This document shows, piece by piece, positions 9,106 to 17,290 of a stretch of 61,758 nt of DNA (positions are counted from its first letter, which is position 1; each line of letters opens with the position of its first letter). The notes beneath the pieces are model-generated. The model did no database searches. It was given only the letters and a program-made list of their open reading frames with translations, and was not told where the DNA came from. A program made the translations under genes and the position numbers. The stretch covers positions 1 to 61,758 of the forward strand of contig NZ_BDAM01000004.1 in the NCBI RefSeq assembly GCF_001895045.1, in the 5' to 3' direction. This DNA comes from Rhodococcus coprophilus NBRC 100603. GTDB taxonomy: Bacteria; Actinomycetota; Actinomycetes; Mycobacteriales; Mycobacteriaceae.

Positions 9106-10326
9106 ATGAATTTCCCCGCAGGGCAATCCACCCCGAGCAAGGTGGTCCCGCTGCTGCTGCCCCTTGTGGTCGCCGCGCTCGGCGTCGTGAACTTTCTCCT
9201 CGGTCTCGCGCCGTACGTGAGCATCACCTTCGGCTCCCGCGTCGCGCTGTCGTCGTTCGATTTCGGGTTTGCCGTCGTACCTCTGGCCTTCCTGCTGCTC
9301 GGTGGTGTGAGCGCCGCGCTCTCGTTGCTGCCGGGGCAGGATCTCCGGGCCGTCGCGGTGGTCGCGTCGGGAGTGGGGTTCGTGACGTCGCTCTTCCAGT
9401 TGTTCCACCTGCCGGAGGACACAGGGATCGCCTGGGGCGGGGTGACGATTCTCGTCTTCGGTTTCGTGCAGTCCGCGCTGGCCGTGGTCACTCTGCTGTT
9501 CGGTCTCGGCATCCTGGTTCCCGGACGCTCGACTCGACAGACCGGTGGCGCACAGGGCTACCAGCAGCAAGGTGCGCAGCAGCAAGGGCCGGGTCAGCAG
9601 AGCGCCCAGCAATTCGGTGCCCAGCAGTTCCCGGGTCAGCAGTACAGCGGTCAGCAGTACGGTGCCCAGTACCCGGGTCAGCAGTACGGCAGCCAACAGC
9701 AGTTCCCGGGTCAGCAGTACAGCGGCCAGCAGTACGGTGCCCAGTACCCGGGTCAGCAGTACGGCAGCCAACAGCAGTTCCCGGGTCAGCAGTACAGCGG
9801 CCAGCAGTACGGCGGTCAGCAGTACGGCGGTCAGCAGTACCCCGCTCAGCAGGGCAGTGGTGAGCAGGGCGGCGGTGAGCAGGGCGGCGGTCAGCAGGGC
9901 GGCCAGCAGTACCCGAGTCAGTCCGGCGCCCAGCAGTATCCCGCGGGCCGGCAGACCGGCGATCAGCCGTTCGCCGGTGCGCAGCAGCACGGTGGCCAGT
10001 TCGGTCAGCAGAGCACCGGTGAACAGCACACCGGTGACCAGGAACGCACGCAGCGGTTCACGGCAGCCCAGTACGGGCAGCAGCCCGACCGGTACGCACA
10101 GTCGCCTTCCGATGCGGGTACGTCGTCCGAGAACGAGCAGCCCGAAGCGGAACGTGCGGAGACCCACCGGCCGGAAGGCGCTCCGCAGCAGCACGACGCG
10201 TCCTCCTCGTCGCACTCCACCAGCGATGCCGAGCACACAGGTGAGTCCGAGAGTTCGACGACCGGCGAGCCCGCGCCGACCGAGGTGTTCCGTGCCCCGG
10301 GCGACCAAGGTGATCGGCGCGCCTGA
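9106..10326 (+). CDS. Rv0954-like membrane protein with long Gln/Tyr/Gly-rich repeat tail
   Basis: A 406-residue protein. Residues 10-135 hold four hydrophobic segments ([67 protein letters not shown]). From about residue 145 the chain is a cytoplasmic low-complexity region rich in QQY, QQF, PGQQ and GQQYG, ending in an acidic Glu/Ser/Thr stretch. A good AGGAGG lies 4 nt before the ATG. By position and architecture it is the Rv0954 counterpart; mycobacterial homologues are associated with the division machinery, which I infer here. The repeat units are near-identical at DNA level. It precedes the PerM-like gene by 36 bp and is probably co-transcribed with it. Confidence 0.8.
   Translation: MNFPAGQSTPSKVVPLLLPLVVAALGVVNFLLGLAPYVSITFGSRVALSSFDFGFAVVPLAFLLLGGVSAALSLLPGQDLRAVAVVASGVGFVTSLFQLFHLPEDTGIAWGGVTILVFGFVQSALAVVTLLFGLGILVPGRSTRQTGGAQGYQQQGAQQQGPGQQSAQQFGAQQFPGQQYSGQQYGAQYPGQQYGSQQQFPGQQYSGQQYGAQYPGQQYGSQQQFPGQQYSGQQYGGQQYGGQQYPAQQGSGEQGGGEQGGGQQGGQQYPSQSGAQQYPAGRQTGDQPFAGAQQHGGQFGQQSTGEQHTGDQERTQRFTAAQYGQQPDRYAQSPSDAGTSSENEQPEAERAETHRPEGAPQQHDASSSSHSTSDAEHTGESESSTTGEPAPTEVFRAPGDQGDRRA
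9620..9850 (+). repeat. In-frame tandem repeats encoding Gln-rich tail
   Basis: A unit of about 75 bp (encoding [20 protein letters not shown] and a further QYGSQQ) occurs twice nearly identically, followed by 15-bp copies encoding GGQQY. The unit length is a multiple of three, so copy-number changes keep the frame. Confidence 0.8.
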
Positions 10327-10362
10327 CACCATCGGAGACACGTCGGTGACACCCTCGACTCG

Positions 10363-11961
10363 ATGACTTCGACGCTCGGCCGGTCGACCCGGCACGCTCC
10401 CTCCGAGGACGACCACCTCGATCCGGAGCGGTTCCGCATCCTGGTCGGTACCGCAGCCCGTCTTCCGGCGGTGACGGTGGCGGTGGTCGCCACCGTCATG
10501 GTCACCACCCTGGTGGTCGCGAACAGTGACCTGACCGGGGTCTACGCCGCGGTTGCGGGGGCCTGGCTGGCGCTGCACCAGGTGACACTCACGATCGACG
10601 GCACGTCACTGGGTGTGCTTCCCCTGCTCCCCACGGGCCTTCTGGTGTGGCTCTCGGCCCGCGGGGCCGGCTCCGCGGCAGACGCCGTGGTTGCGTACAC
10701 CGGCTATCGACTCGAAGGTCGCGATATCGCGCGCATCACCGCGGCGACCCTGGCCGGTCCGCTCATCGTCACGGTGATCGCGCTCGTCGTGATGCAGGAT
10801 GCCTCGGCCGTGCTTCCCGTCGCCTCCCCGAACCCCGCGGCAGCTCTGGCGTGGGTGACGGGCCTGTACCTCCTCGCGGCGTTGCTGGGTATCGGCTCGC
10901 GCACATGGCGACCCGCGGTCAGCCGGTACGGGGTGCCGGAATGGCTCGTGCTGTCGGTGCGTCCCGCGGCGCGGGCAGTGCTCGGCATGTTCGCGGTGGG
11001 CGGTGTCCTGGTCGTGGCGGGGCTCGTATGGTCGTGGACCACGGTCGGCGATCTGCTGGCTCGCGGTGAAAGCTGGACGGGTGTTCTCGGGCTCACCGTC
11101 CTGTCGATCCTGTACCTCCCGAATCTGGTGATCGGTGCGTCCGCTCTGCTGGCGGGAAGCACCGTCCAGTTCGGGCAGGTTCGTCTGAGTCTCTTCGAAG
11201 CCTCCGGCGGTGATCTTCCTGCTCTTCCGATCCTCGCGGCGATCCCTGCCGGGCCGGCGCACGCGTTGTGGCCGGTACTGCTCGCGGTCCCCGCGACGGT
11301 CGGCGCTCTGCTCGGCCGATTCGCCGCGCAACGAACGCTCCAGGCGCAGGCGGACGGGGCACCCGTGGGAAGCCTCGACGCGGCGCGGACTGTTCTGGCG
11401 GCTGCCGGGGCTGCCGGGCTGGTCACCGCCGCGATCACCTGGGCGGCGGGTGGGCCGCTCGGGATATTCGGCGTCGTCGGCGCCAACTGGTGGCTCGCCG
11501 GCGTGCTCGTGTTCGCGTGGGCGGGGCTTCTCGGGCTCATCGTCGCGCAACTGCTCATGTGGCGGGAGGGCCGGCTGGCCGCCGCCTCGCTCGACATCGG
11601 TCACGAGACGATGGACTACGAGGACGACGAGGACTGGGACGCCGACACCGACCCGGATCTCGATACCGACGGTCAGGAAGACGTCGACGCCGAACTCGAC
11701 CCGCTCGAAGACGACCGCCAGGAGGACGAAGAGGAACCCGACTCGGCTCACGAGGTGGAGGCCGCCGACGGCGCCGGTGCCGAAGCAGCCGACGACGCCG
11801 TCCCGACGAAGGGCACCGAGGCAGAGTCGGAGAAGGGGAGCGCGGCGGAGCAGGAGAAGGGCACCGCGGCGGAGCCGGAGAAGGGCACCGCGGCGGAGCC
11901 GGAGAAGGGCACCGCGGCGAAGCCGGAGGTCGAGGGCAAGCGCGGGAAGACCGCCGACTAG
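10363..11961 (+). CDS. perM: PerM-like polytopic membrane protein (DUF6350)
   Basis: A 532-residue protein with about ten hydrophobic segments between residues 30 and 410 (for example LPAVTVAVVATVMVTTLVVA and WWLAGVLVFAWAGLLGLIVA), then an acidic cytoplasmic tail (DYEDDEDWDADTDPDLD) and near-perfect octapeptide repeats EKGTAAEP. It is the positional counterpart of mycobacterial PerM (Rv0955), needed for persistence and low-Mg division and linked to divisome stability; that role is inferred from position and topology. It lies between the Rv0954-like gene and purN. The tail repeats are 24 bp at DNA level (about 11833-11930) and may vary in number. Confidence 0.8.
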   Translation: MTSTLGRSTRHAPSEDDHLDPERFRILVGTAARLPAVTVAVVATVMVTTLVVANSDLTGVYAAVAGAWLALHQVTLTIDGTSLGVLPLLPTGLLVWLSARGAGSAADAVVAYTGYRLEGRDIARITAATLAGPLIVTVIALVVMQDASAVLPVASPNPAAALAWVTGLYLLAALLGIGSRTWRPAVSRYGVPEWLVLSVRPAARAVLGMFAVGGVLVVAGLVWSWTTVGDLLARGESWTGVLGLTVLSILYLPNLVIGASALLAGSTVQFGQVRLSLFEASGGDLPALPILAAIPAGPAHALWPVLLAVPATVGALLGRFAAQRTLQAQADGAPVGSLDAARTVLAAAGAAGLVTAAITWAAGGPLGIFGVVGANWWLAGVLVFAWAGLLGLIVAQLLMWREGRLAAASLDIGHETMDYEDDEDWDADTDPDLDTDGQEDVDAELDPLEDDRQEDEEEPDSAHEVEAADGAGAEAADDAVPTKGTEAESEKGSAAEQEKGTAAEPEKGTAAEPEKGTAAKPEVEGKRGKTAD

Positions 11962-12014
11962 GCTTTCACTCGGCCGGTTTGTCGGCCGACCCCTCGAGTT
12001 CCAGGAGTAGTGCC

Positions 12015-12662
12015 CTGACTGCCTCGCGTGACCAGCTGCCGCCCACCGCGCCGGCGCGGCTCGTCGTTCTCGCTTCCGGAACGGGGAGCTTGCTCGCGTC
12101 GTTGCTCGACGCGGCCCGCGACGCCGGCTACCCCGCGCACGTGGTCGCCGTCGGTGTGGACCGCGAATGCCGTGCCGAGGAGCATGCCGCGGCAGCCGGT
12201 GTCCCCGTCTTCCGGGTCGCGTTGCGTGACTATGCGGACCGGGCCGCCTGGGATCGCGCACTCACCGAGGCAGTCGCGGAGTTCGAGCCCGATCTCGTGG
12301 TGACCGCAGGATTCATGAAGATCCTGGGTTCGGCGTTCCTCGACCGATTCGGCGGTCGCATCATCAATACGCATCCGGCACTGCTGCCGTCGTTCCCCGG
12401 AGCGCATGCGGTGCCCGATGCGCTCGCGTACGGCGTGAAGGTCACAGGCTCGACCGTGCACCTCGTCGACGGGGGAGTCGATACCGGCCCGGTGCTCGCG
12501 CAGGAACCGGTGCCCGTGCTCGAGGGCGACGACGAAGCGAGCTTGCACGAACGAATCAAGGTTGTGGAGCGACGGCTGCTGGCAGAAGTGGTCGCCGCCG
12601 TCGCCACCCGTGGAGTTGTTTCCGATGGACGAAAGGCCGTGATCCCCGGTGACCGAACGTAA
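12015..12662 (+). CDS. purN: Phosphoribosylglycinamide formyltransferase PurN (probable CTG start)
   Basis: A 215-residue GART enzyme: [20 protein letters not shown] (N-terminal phosphate loop), the catalytic region [16 protein letters not shown], and [13 protein letters not shown] with the essential aspartate. It transfers formyl from 10-formyl-THF to GAR in purine synthesis. No ATG or GTG is available in frame before the conserved core. CTG at 12015 has AGGAG 7 nt upstream and gives the family-like N-terminus (14 residues before RLVV). TTG at 11979 is in frame without a Shine-Dalgarno, and TTG at 12090 would remove the GTGSL loop. purH overlaps its 3' end by 14 bp. Confidence 0.9.
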   Translation: MTASRDQLPPTAPARLVVLASGTGSLLASLLDAARDAGYPAHVVAVGVDRECRAEEHAAAAGVPVFRVALRDYADRAAWDRALTEAVAEFEPDLVVTAGFMKILGSAFLDRFGGRIINTHPALLPSFPGAHAVPDALAYGVKVTGSTVHLVDGGVDTGPVLAQEPVPVLEGDDEASLHERIKVVERRLLAEVVAAVATRGVVSDGRKAVIPGDRT

Positions 12663-14208
12663 GACTGTGCGCCGCGCGCTGGTCAGCGTGTACGACAAGA
12701 GCGGACTCGTGGAACTGGCGACAGGGCTCCACAAGGCGGGAGTCGAGTTGGTCTCGACCGGCTCCACCGCGGCGACGATCGCCGGAGCGGGCGTGCCCGT
12801 GACGAAAGTGGAGGAGCTCACCGGTTTCCCGGAGTGCCTCGAGGGTCGCGTGAAGACGCTGCACCCGCGTGTCCACGCCGGCATCCTCGCCGACACCCGC
12901 AAGCAGGACCACCTCGACCAGATCGCCGACCTCGGCATCGAGGCGTTCGAATTGGTCGTGGTGAACCTCTACCCGTTCACGGAGACGGTCGCTTCGGGTG
13001 CGAGCCCCGACGAGTGCGTCGAGCAGATCGACATCGGTGGGCCGTCCATGGTTCGCGCCGCTGCGAAGAACCATCCGTCGGTGGCCGTGGTCGTGGATCC
13101 CGCCGTGTACGGCGATGTCCTCGAAGCGGTCGAGGGTGGCGGCTTCACCCTCGAGCAGCGCAAGCGCCTCGCTGCGCAGGCGTTTCAGCACACGGCGGCC
13201 TACGACGTGGCTGTCGCGAGCTGGATGAACAGCGGCTATGCGGTCGCGGACGAGGATTCCAAGTTCCCGGCCTGGGCCGGCGCCACGTGGACGCGCGCGA
13301 ATGTGCTGCGCTACGGGGAGAATCCGCACCAGGCTGCCGCGCTGTACGTGGACGAGTCGGGTGAGCCGGGACTCGCGCAGGCCGAGCAGTTCCACGGCAA
13401 AGAAATGTCGTACAACAACTATCAGGACGCCGACGCAGCGTGGCGTGCCGCGCACGATCACAACGAGCCGTGTGTCGCGATCATCAAGCATGCGAACCCC
13501 TGTGGCATCGCGATCGCCGACGACATCGCGACCGCTCACCGCAACGCCCACGAATGCGACCCGGTGTCGGCATTCGGTGGCGTGATCGCCGCGAACCGTG
13601 AGGTGAGCGTGAAGATGGCGGAGCAGGTCGCCGAGATCTTCACGGAGGTCATCATTGCGCCGTCGTACGCGGACGGCGCGGTGGAGGTGCTCTCCCGCAA
13701 GAAGAACATCCGGATTCTGCGGGCCGACTCGCCGAAGTCGTCGCAGATCGAGATGCGTCAGATTTCCGGCGGACTCCTGCTCCAGGAACGCGACGCGCTC
13801 GACGCCGAGGGGGATTCACCCGCCAACTGGCAGCTCGCGTGCGGTGAGGCCGCGGACGAGGCGACCCTGCGCGATCTCGAGTTCGCGTGGCGCACGGTGC
13901 GCGCCGTCAAGTCCAACGCGATTCTGCTGGTCAAGGATGGCGCCACCGTCGGAGTCGGCATGGGTCAGGTCAACCGCGTCGATTCGTCGCGTCTCGCTGT
14001 GACGCGTGCAGGAGACCGCGTGGTGGGTTCTGTCGCCGCGTCGGACGCGTTCTTCCCGTTCGCGGACGGTCTGCAGGTGCTCACCGAAGCCGGTGTGAAG
14101 GCCGTCGTTCAGCCCGGCGGGTCCGTGCGCGACAACGAGGTCATCGAGGCAGCACGCGAAGCCGGAGTGACCCTGTATCTGACGGGTGCTCGCCACTTCG
14201 CTCACTGA
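12649..14208 (+). CDS. purH: Bifunctional AICAR transformylase/IMP cyclohydrolase
   Basis: A 519-residue protein, the usual length. The N-terminal IMP cyclohydrolase domain has [27 protein letters not shown] and [14 protein letters not shown]. The C-terminal transformylase domain has [15 protein letters not shown], the KHANPCGIA motif with the catalytic Lys-His, and [10 protein letters not shown]. It catalyses the last two steps of IMP synthesis. It starts at GTG 12649 inside the end of purN, so the pair is translationally coupled. Confidence 0.97.
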   Translation: MTERKTVRRALVSVYDKSGLVELATGLHKAGVELVSTGSTAATIAGAGVPVTKVEELTGFPECLEGRVKTLHPRVHAGILADTRKQDHLDQIADLGIEAFELVVVNLYPFTETVASGASPDECVEQIDIGGPSMVRAAAKNHPSVAVVVDPAVYGDVLEAVEGGGFTLEQRKRLAAQAFQHTAAYDVAVASWMNSGYAVADEDSKFPAWAGATWTRANVLRYGENPHQAAALYVDESGEPGLAQAEQFHGKEMSYNNYQDADAAWRAAHDHNEPCVAIIKHANPCGIAIADDIATAHRNAHECDPVSAFGGVIAANREVSVKMAEQVAEIFTEVIIAPSYADGAVEVLSRKKNIRILRADSPKSSQIEMRQISGGLLLQERDALDAEGDSPANWQLACGEAADEATLRDLEFAWRTVRAVKSNAILLVKDGATVGVGMGQVNRVDSSRLAVTRAGDRVVGSVAASDAFFPFADGLQVLTEAGVKAVVQPGGSVRDNEVIEAAREAGVTLYLTGARHFAH

Positions 14209-14219
14209 CGGAACTCTCG

Positions 14220-14282
14220 GACGGCGCCGCCCCTGGCGCACGTGCCTGCAGGTCAGGCAGCGTGCGAGTGGGCGGCGCCGTC
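14220..14282. terminator. Large bidirectional hairpin between purH and a small gene
   Basis: GACGGCGCCGCCC and GGGCGGCGCCGTC form a 13-bp outer stem. Inside are a GCGCACG/CGTGCG stem and a TGCCTG/CAGGCA stem, giving a 63-nt compound hairpin 11 bp after the purH stop. The stop codon of the opposing small gene (14253-14255) lies in the apical loop. Confidence 0.75.
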
Positions 14283-14492
14283 GTACGTGGAGTCGCTTCC
14301 CCGGGATCCGCGACCCTCGGAGATGACGAGGCGTGCAGCACCTCGGTCGAGGAGTTCGCGGATCAGATCTGCTGCGGCAGCACCGTTTTCGGTGCCGGCG
14401 ACGCGGCTGAGATCGATGGTGATCGCGTGACCGGTCAGATCGCCGGGGAGGTCCTCGGGGAGGGATCCGCCAGGGTCGATGCGGAGTTTCAT
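14253..14492 (-). CDS. Small conserved-looking protein of unknown function
   Basis: A 79-residue protein beginning MKLRIDPGGSLPEDLPGDL. It has high GC3, and AGGAG lies 7 nt before the ATG, so it is very likely translated. The middle (ITIDLSRVAGTENGAAAADL, then IRELLDRGAARLVI) would fit a beta-alpha-beta unit loosely like a STAS or small-ligand fold, but I do not recognise a family. It is transcribed convergently to purH, and its last codons and stop form part of the shared terminator hairpin. Upstream lie a separate hairpin and a possible 29-codon reading frame. Confidence 0.65.
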   Translation of the reverse strand: MKLRIDPGGSLPEDLPGDLTGHAITIDLSRVAGTENGAAAADLIRELLDRGAARLVISEGRGSRGSDSTYDGAAHSHAA

Positions 14493-14535
14493 GATGTATC
14501 TCCTGTCAGGGAATGAAAGCTGTGGGGATAAGAAA

Positions 14536-14565
14536 GGGCACCCGGGGCGATGTGCCCGGGTGCCC
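14536..14565 (-). terminator. Hairpin with T-rich tail upstream of the small gene
   Basis: GGGCACCCGGG and CCCGGGTGCCC form a perfect 11-bp stem with an 8-nt loop. On the minus strand it is followed by TTTCTTATCC. It lies 44 bp before the 79-residue gene and 24 bp after the end of the 29-codon frame, so it could terminate that transcript or attenuate into the small gene. Confidence 0.55.
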
Positions 14566-14588
14566 GAGAGGGAGTCGTCGTGTGACTT

Positions 14589-14678
14589 CTATTCTCGGGG
14601 TTGCCTCGCGGCGAAGGGCGCGTGGAAATGCATAAACGGTACGGGGCAGCCGATGACATGCATGTGCTTGAATCGCAT
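14589..14678 (-). CDS. Possible 29-residue His/Met/Phe-rich small protein
   Basis: The frame starts MRFKHMHVIGCPVPFMHF and ends RQPRE. It contains four His, four Met including the initiator, four Phe and one Cys, unusual for this genome. An AT-rich stretch (14700-14765) that could hold a promoter lies upstream and a terminator-like hairpin lies downstream. The ribosome-binding site is weak (AAAGG about 11 nt before the ATG). It follows the alpha/beta hydrolase on the same strand. Expression is not shown and the frame could be chance. Confidence 0.25.
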   Translation of the reverse strand: MRFKHMHVIGCPVPFMHFHAPFAARQPRE

Positions 14679-14769
14679 CGAACCGTACCTTTCTCGGGCG
14701 CACCAGCGGGTTAACGGGAAACCATACACCAATAACGCGAAAGTGACATTTGTTATTTCGCGGGAGTAC

Positions 14770-15729
14770 TCACAGGCTCTTCAGCCACGCCTCGAAGCCG
14801 GCCGTGAATTCTTCCGAGAACGGAAGGTCGGCGACGTAGTCGGCGCCCGTCGACTGCTGGGTGCCGATGTCCTTGAGGACATGGTTGGTGTGCGTCATCC
14901 GCAGCTTGGTGAGCCGGGTGTGCACGAGAGCGTCGTCGAGCGCATCGACATCCTCGATGCGGATCTGGATGTCCTTCGTCGACGCGCTCGACAGCACCGG
15001 CAGGTCGCCGTCGATCTGGGCGGCGAGCATCCGCGGGTCGAGTGCGTCTTCCTCGGCGAGAGCTTTGGCGTTCGCGGGTACGAGACCGGCGTTGCGGAGC
15101 GGCTCGGGCAGGTTGTCGCTGAGAGTGCCGTCCGCGCGCAGTGATTCGACGGCTCCGGTCAGCGCGAGCCGCAGTTCGTCGGCGATCTGTACAGGCAGTT
15201 TCTGGGCGATGACCACAGCATCGAGTTGGGCGTCGATCTGGGCGGTCAGCAGATCGAGGAGGCGCACCGCGAGGGGCTCGAGCAGGCCGATACCCCTGAT
15301 CCGGGGATTGTCCTGCGCGAGCGACAGGGCGATGAGCGCACCTTCGCTGTGCCCGACGACGTAGAGACGGTCGGCGTCGACACCGCGCTGACTGCCGAGG
15401 AAGTCGAGTGCCGCGGAGGCCGCGTCGATGAACGTGGAGAATCCCAGATCGGCGACGTCTTCGACGTCGTAGGGTCCGAGCCCTGTCACACCGCTGCCGA
15501 GCTTGTCGTATCGCAGACTCGCGAAGCCGCGCTTTTCGAGGACGTCGGCAAGGTGGCGCAACGTACCGATCGAGCCGGGCAGCAGGGCGCTGTCACCGTT
15601 GCGGTCGGTGGGTCCGCTGCCCGCGAGCAGCAGCACGCCGGGCACCGCACCCCTGATCGACACGGGTACCCGCACGCTGCCGTGCAGGGTCACGTCGCCG
15701 CTTGAAAAGGTGATCTCGGTGTCCGACAT
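14770..15729 (-). CDS. Alpha/beta-fold hydrolase
   Basis: A 319-residue serine hydrolase without signal peptide. It has the oxyanion region GVLLLAGSGPTDRNGDS, SLRYDKLGSG, the nucleophile elbow VGHSEGALIAL (catalytic Ser) and a late segment MTHTNHVLKDIG, which probably contributes the catalytic His. It resembles the dienelactone hydrolase/acyl-esterase-like group that carries the PTDRNG motif. The substrate cannot be told. It is divergent from the MoxR-type ATPase gene (175 bp between starts). Confidence 0.85.
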   Translation of the reverse strand: MSDTEITFSSGDVTLHGSVRVPVSIRGAVPGVLLLAGSGPTDRNGDSALLPGSIGTLRHLADVLEKRGFASLRYDKLGSGVTGLGPYDVEDVADLGFSTFIDAASAALDFLGSQRGVDADRLYVVGHSEGALIALSLAQDNPRIRGIGLLEPLAVRLLDLLTAQIDAQLDAVVIAQKLPVQIADELRLALTGAVESLRADGTLSDNLPEPLRNAGLVPANAKALAEEDALDPRMLAAQIDGDLPVLSSASTKDIQIRIEDVDALDDALVHTRLTKLRMTHTNHVLKDIGTQQSTGADYVADLPFSEEFTAGFEAWLKSL

Positions 15730-15891
15730 ACACCGTGTCTATCAGAAGCGGGTCGAACCGCACGTACTCAGGAGTCCCCGAACCCGCACGTCCGACGTGT
15801 GCATCGGACAGCACGGCAGGATCTGGGACGCTCCGGAGGAGCGCGGGGCGGGGTTCCTCGTGTCGCAGGTGCCGAAACCGCCGTACGGTCG

Positions 15892-15904
15892 TACCTTTGA
15901 TGGG
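15892..15904 (+). promoter_or_regulatory. -10 hexamer for leaderless MoxR-type gene
   Basis: TACCTT at 15892-15897 ends 7 nt before the GTG start at 15905 and no Shine-Dalgarno is present. This is the geometry of an actinobacterial leaderless promoter (TANNNT). Confidence 0.5.
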
Positions 15905-17290
15905 GTGACGTCCCCCACACAGCGCCCGTCCACCCTCGGAGAGCTCCGCGCCTCCGGCCACGTGCATCGTCCCGTCAAGGACGAGATCCGGCAGAACCTC
16001 GTCGCTGCCCTGCGCGACGGTGTCGACCCCTGGCCCGGCATCGTCGGTTTCGACGAGACCGTCGTTCCGCAACTCGAGCGGGCATTGCTCGCCGGCCACG
16101 ATGTGGTGCTGCTCGGAGAACGCGGCCAGGGCAAGACACGCCTGCTGCGCACACTCTCCCTGCTTCTCGACGAGTGGACGCCCGTGATCGCGGGATCCGA
16201 ACTCGGCGAGCACCCCTACGAACCCATCACACCTGCGTCGATTCGCCGCGCGGCCGAACTCGGCGACGATCTGCCGGTGGCGTGGCGCCACCGCAGCGAG
16301 CGCTACGCCGAGAAACTGGCGACTCCCGACACGTCGGTCGCCGACCTCGTCGGGGACGTGGACCCCGTGAAGGTCGCGGAGGGACGCAGCCTCGGCGATC
16401 CCGAGACCATCCACTTCGGGCTGGTCCCTCGAGCCCACCGAGGCATCGTCGCGATCAACGAGCTTCCCGATCTCGCCGAGCGCATCCAGGTGTCGTTGCT
16501 CAACGTCATGGAGGAACGCGACATCCAGGTTCGCGGCTACACCCTGAGGCTCCCGCTCGATGTACTTCTCGTTGCGAGTGCGAACCCCGAGGACTACACC
16601 AACCGTGGGCGCATCATCACCCCGCTCAAGGACCGGTTCGGCGCGGAGATCCGCACCCATTACCCGACGGAACTCGACGACGAGGTCGCGGTGATCGAGC
16701 AGGAAGCCGACCTGCAGGCCCGGGTGCCCGATTTCCTCGTCGAGATTCTCGCTCGCTTCACCCGGTTGCTGCGGGAGTCGACGTCCGTCGACCAACGTTC
16801 CGGTGTCTCCGCGCGGTTCGCCGTTGCGGGTGCCGAGACCGTCGCAGCGGCCGCCGTGCACCGAGGTGCGGTGCTGGGGGAGGACGACCCCGTGGCGCGT
16901 CCGATCGACCTCGGCACCGTCGTCGAGGTGCTGCGCGGGAAGGTCGAGTTCGAGTCGGGAGAAGAAGGGCGGGAGTTCGAGGTCCTCGACCATCTGCTTC
17001 GCCGCGCCACAGCAGAGACCGCGCGCACGCGACTGGCCGGGATCGATCTCGCACCTCTCGTCGCCGCCGTCGAGCAGGGCGAGCCGGTGATCACCGGTGA
17101 ACGGGTGACCGCGAAGGCGCTGCTCGATGCGCTGCCCGAACTGCCGGTCCTCGACACGGTCGCCGAGCGCCTCGGTGCGTCCGACAGCGGAACCCGCGCC
17201 GCGGCAGTGGAACTCGCGCTGGAGGGGCTCTATCTGGCACGGCGCATCGCCAAGGACGCCGGCCCGCGTGGCGCAGCGGTGTACTCCTGA
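15905..17290 (+). CDS. MoxR/Mg-chelatase-like AAA+ ATPase
   Basis: A 461-residue AAA+ protein: Walker A GERGQGKT (residues 71-78), a Walker B-like region HRGIVAINELPDL, and sensor segment LLVASANPEDYTNRGRI with an arginine-rich finger region. It lacks Mg-chelatase pathway neighbours. With the downstream VWA protein (overlap by one base, TGATG) it forms a MoxR-VWA chaperone-like pair, thought to remodel or insert metal into client proteins; the client is unknown. It is the positional match to Rv0958. GTG 15905 was chosen because the nearby ATG (15900) is followed at once by a stop. Confidence 0.85.
   Translation: MTSPTQRPSTLGELRASGHVHRPVKDEIRQNLVAALRDGVDPWPGIVGFDETVVPQLERALLAGHDVVLLGERGQGKTRLLRTLSLLLDEWTPVIAGSELGEHPYEPITPASIRRAAELGDDLPVAWRHRSERYAEKLATPDTSVADLVGDVDPVKVAEGRSLGDPETIHFGLVPRAHRGIVAINELPDLAERIQVSLLNVMEERDIQVRGYTLRLPLDVLLVASANPEDYTNRGRIITPLKDRFGAEIRTHYPTELDDEVAVIEQEADLQARVPDFLVEILARFTRLLRESTSVDQRSGVSARFAVAGAETVAAAAVHRGAVLGEDDPVARPIDLGTVVEVLRGKVEFESGEEGREFEVLDHLLRRATAETARTRLAGIDLAPLVAAVEQGEPVITGERVTAKALLDALPELPVLDTVAERLGASDSGTRAAAVELALEGLYLARRIAKDAGPRGAAVYS

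Noticed and set aside
14492-14678. Classical leader-peptide attenuation before the 79-residue gene
   Set aside because: The 29-codon frame lacks a run of one regulatory amino acid codon, and no alternative antiterminator pairing was evident.
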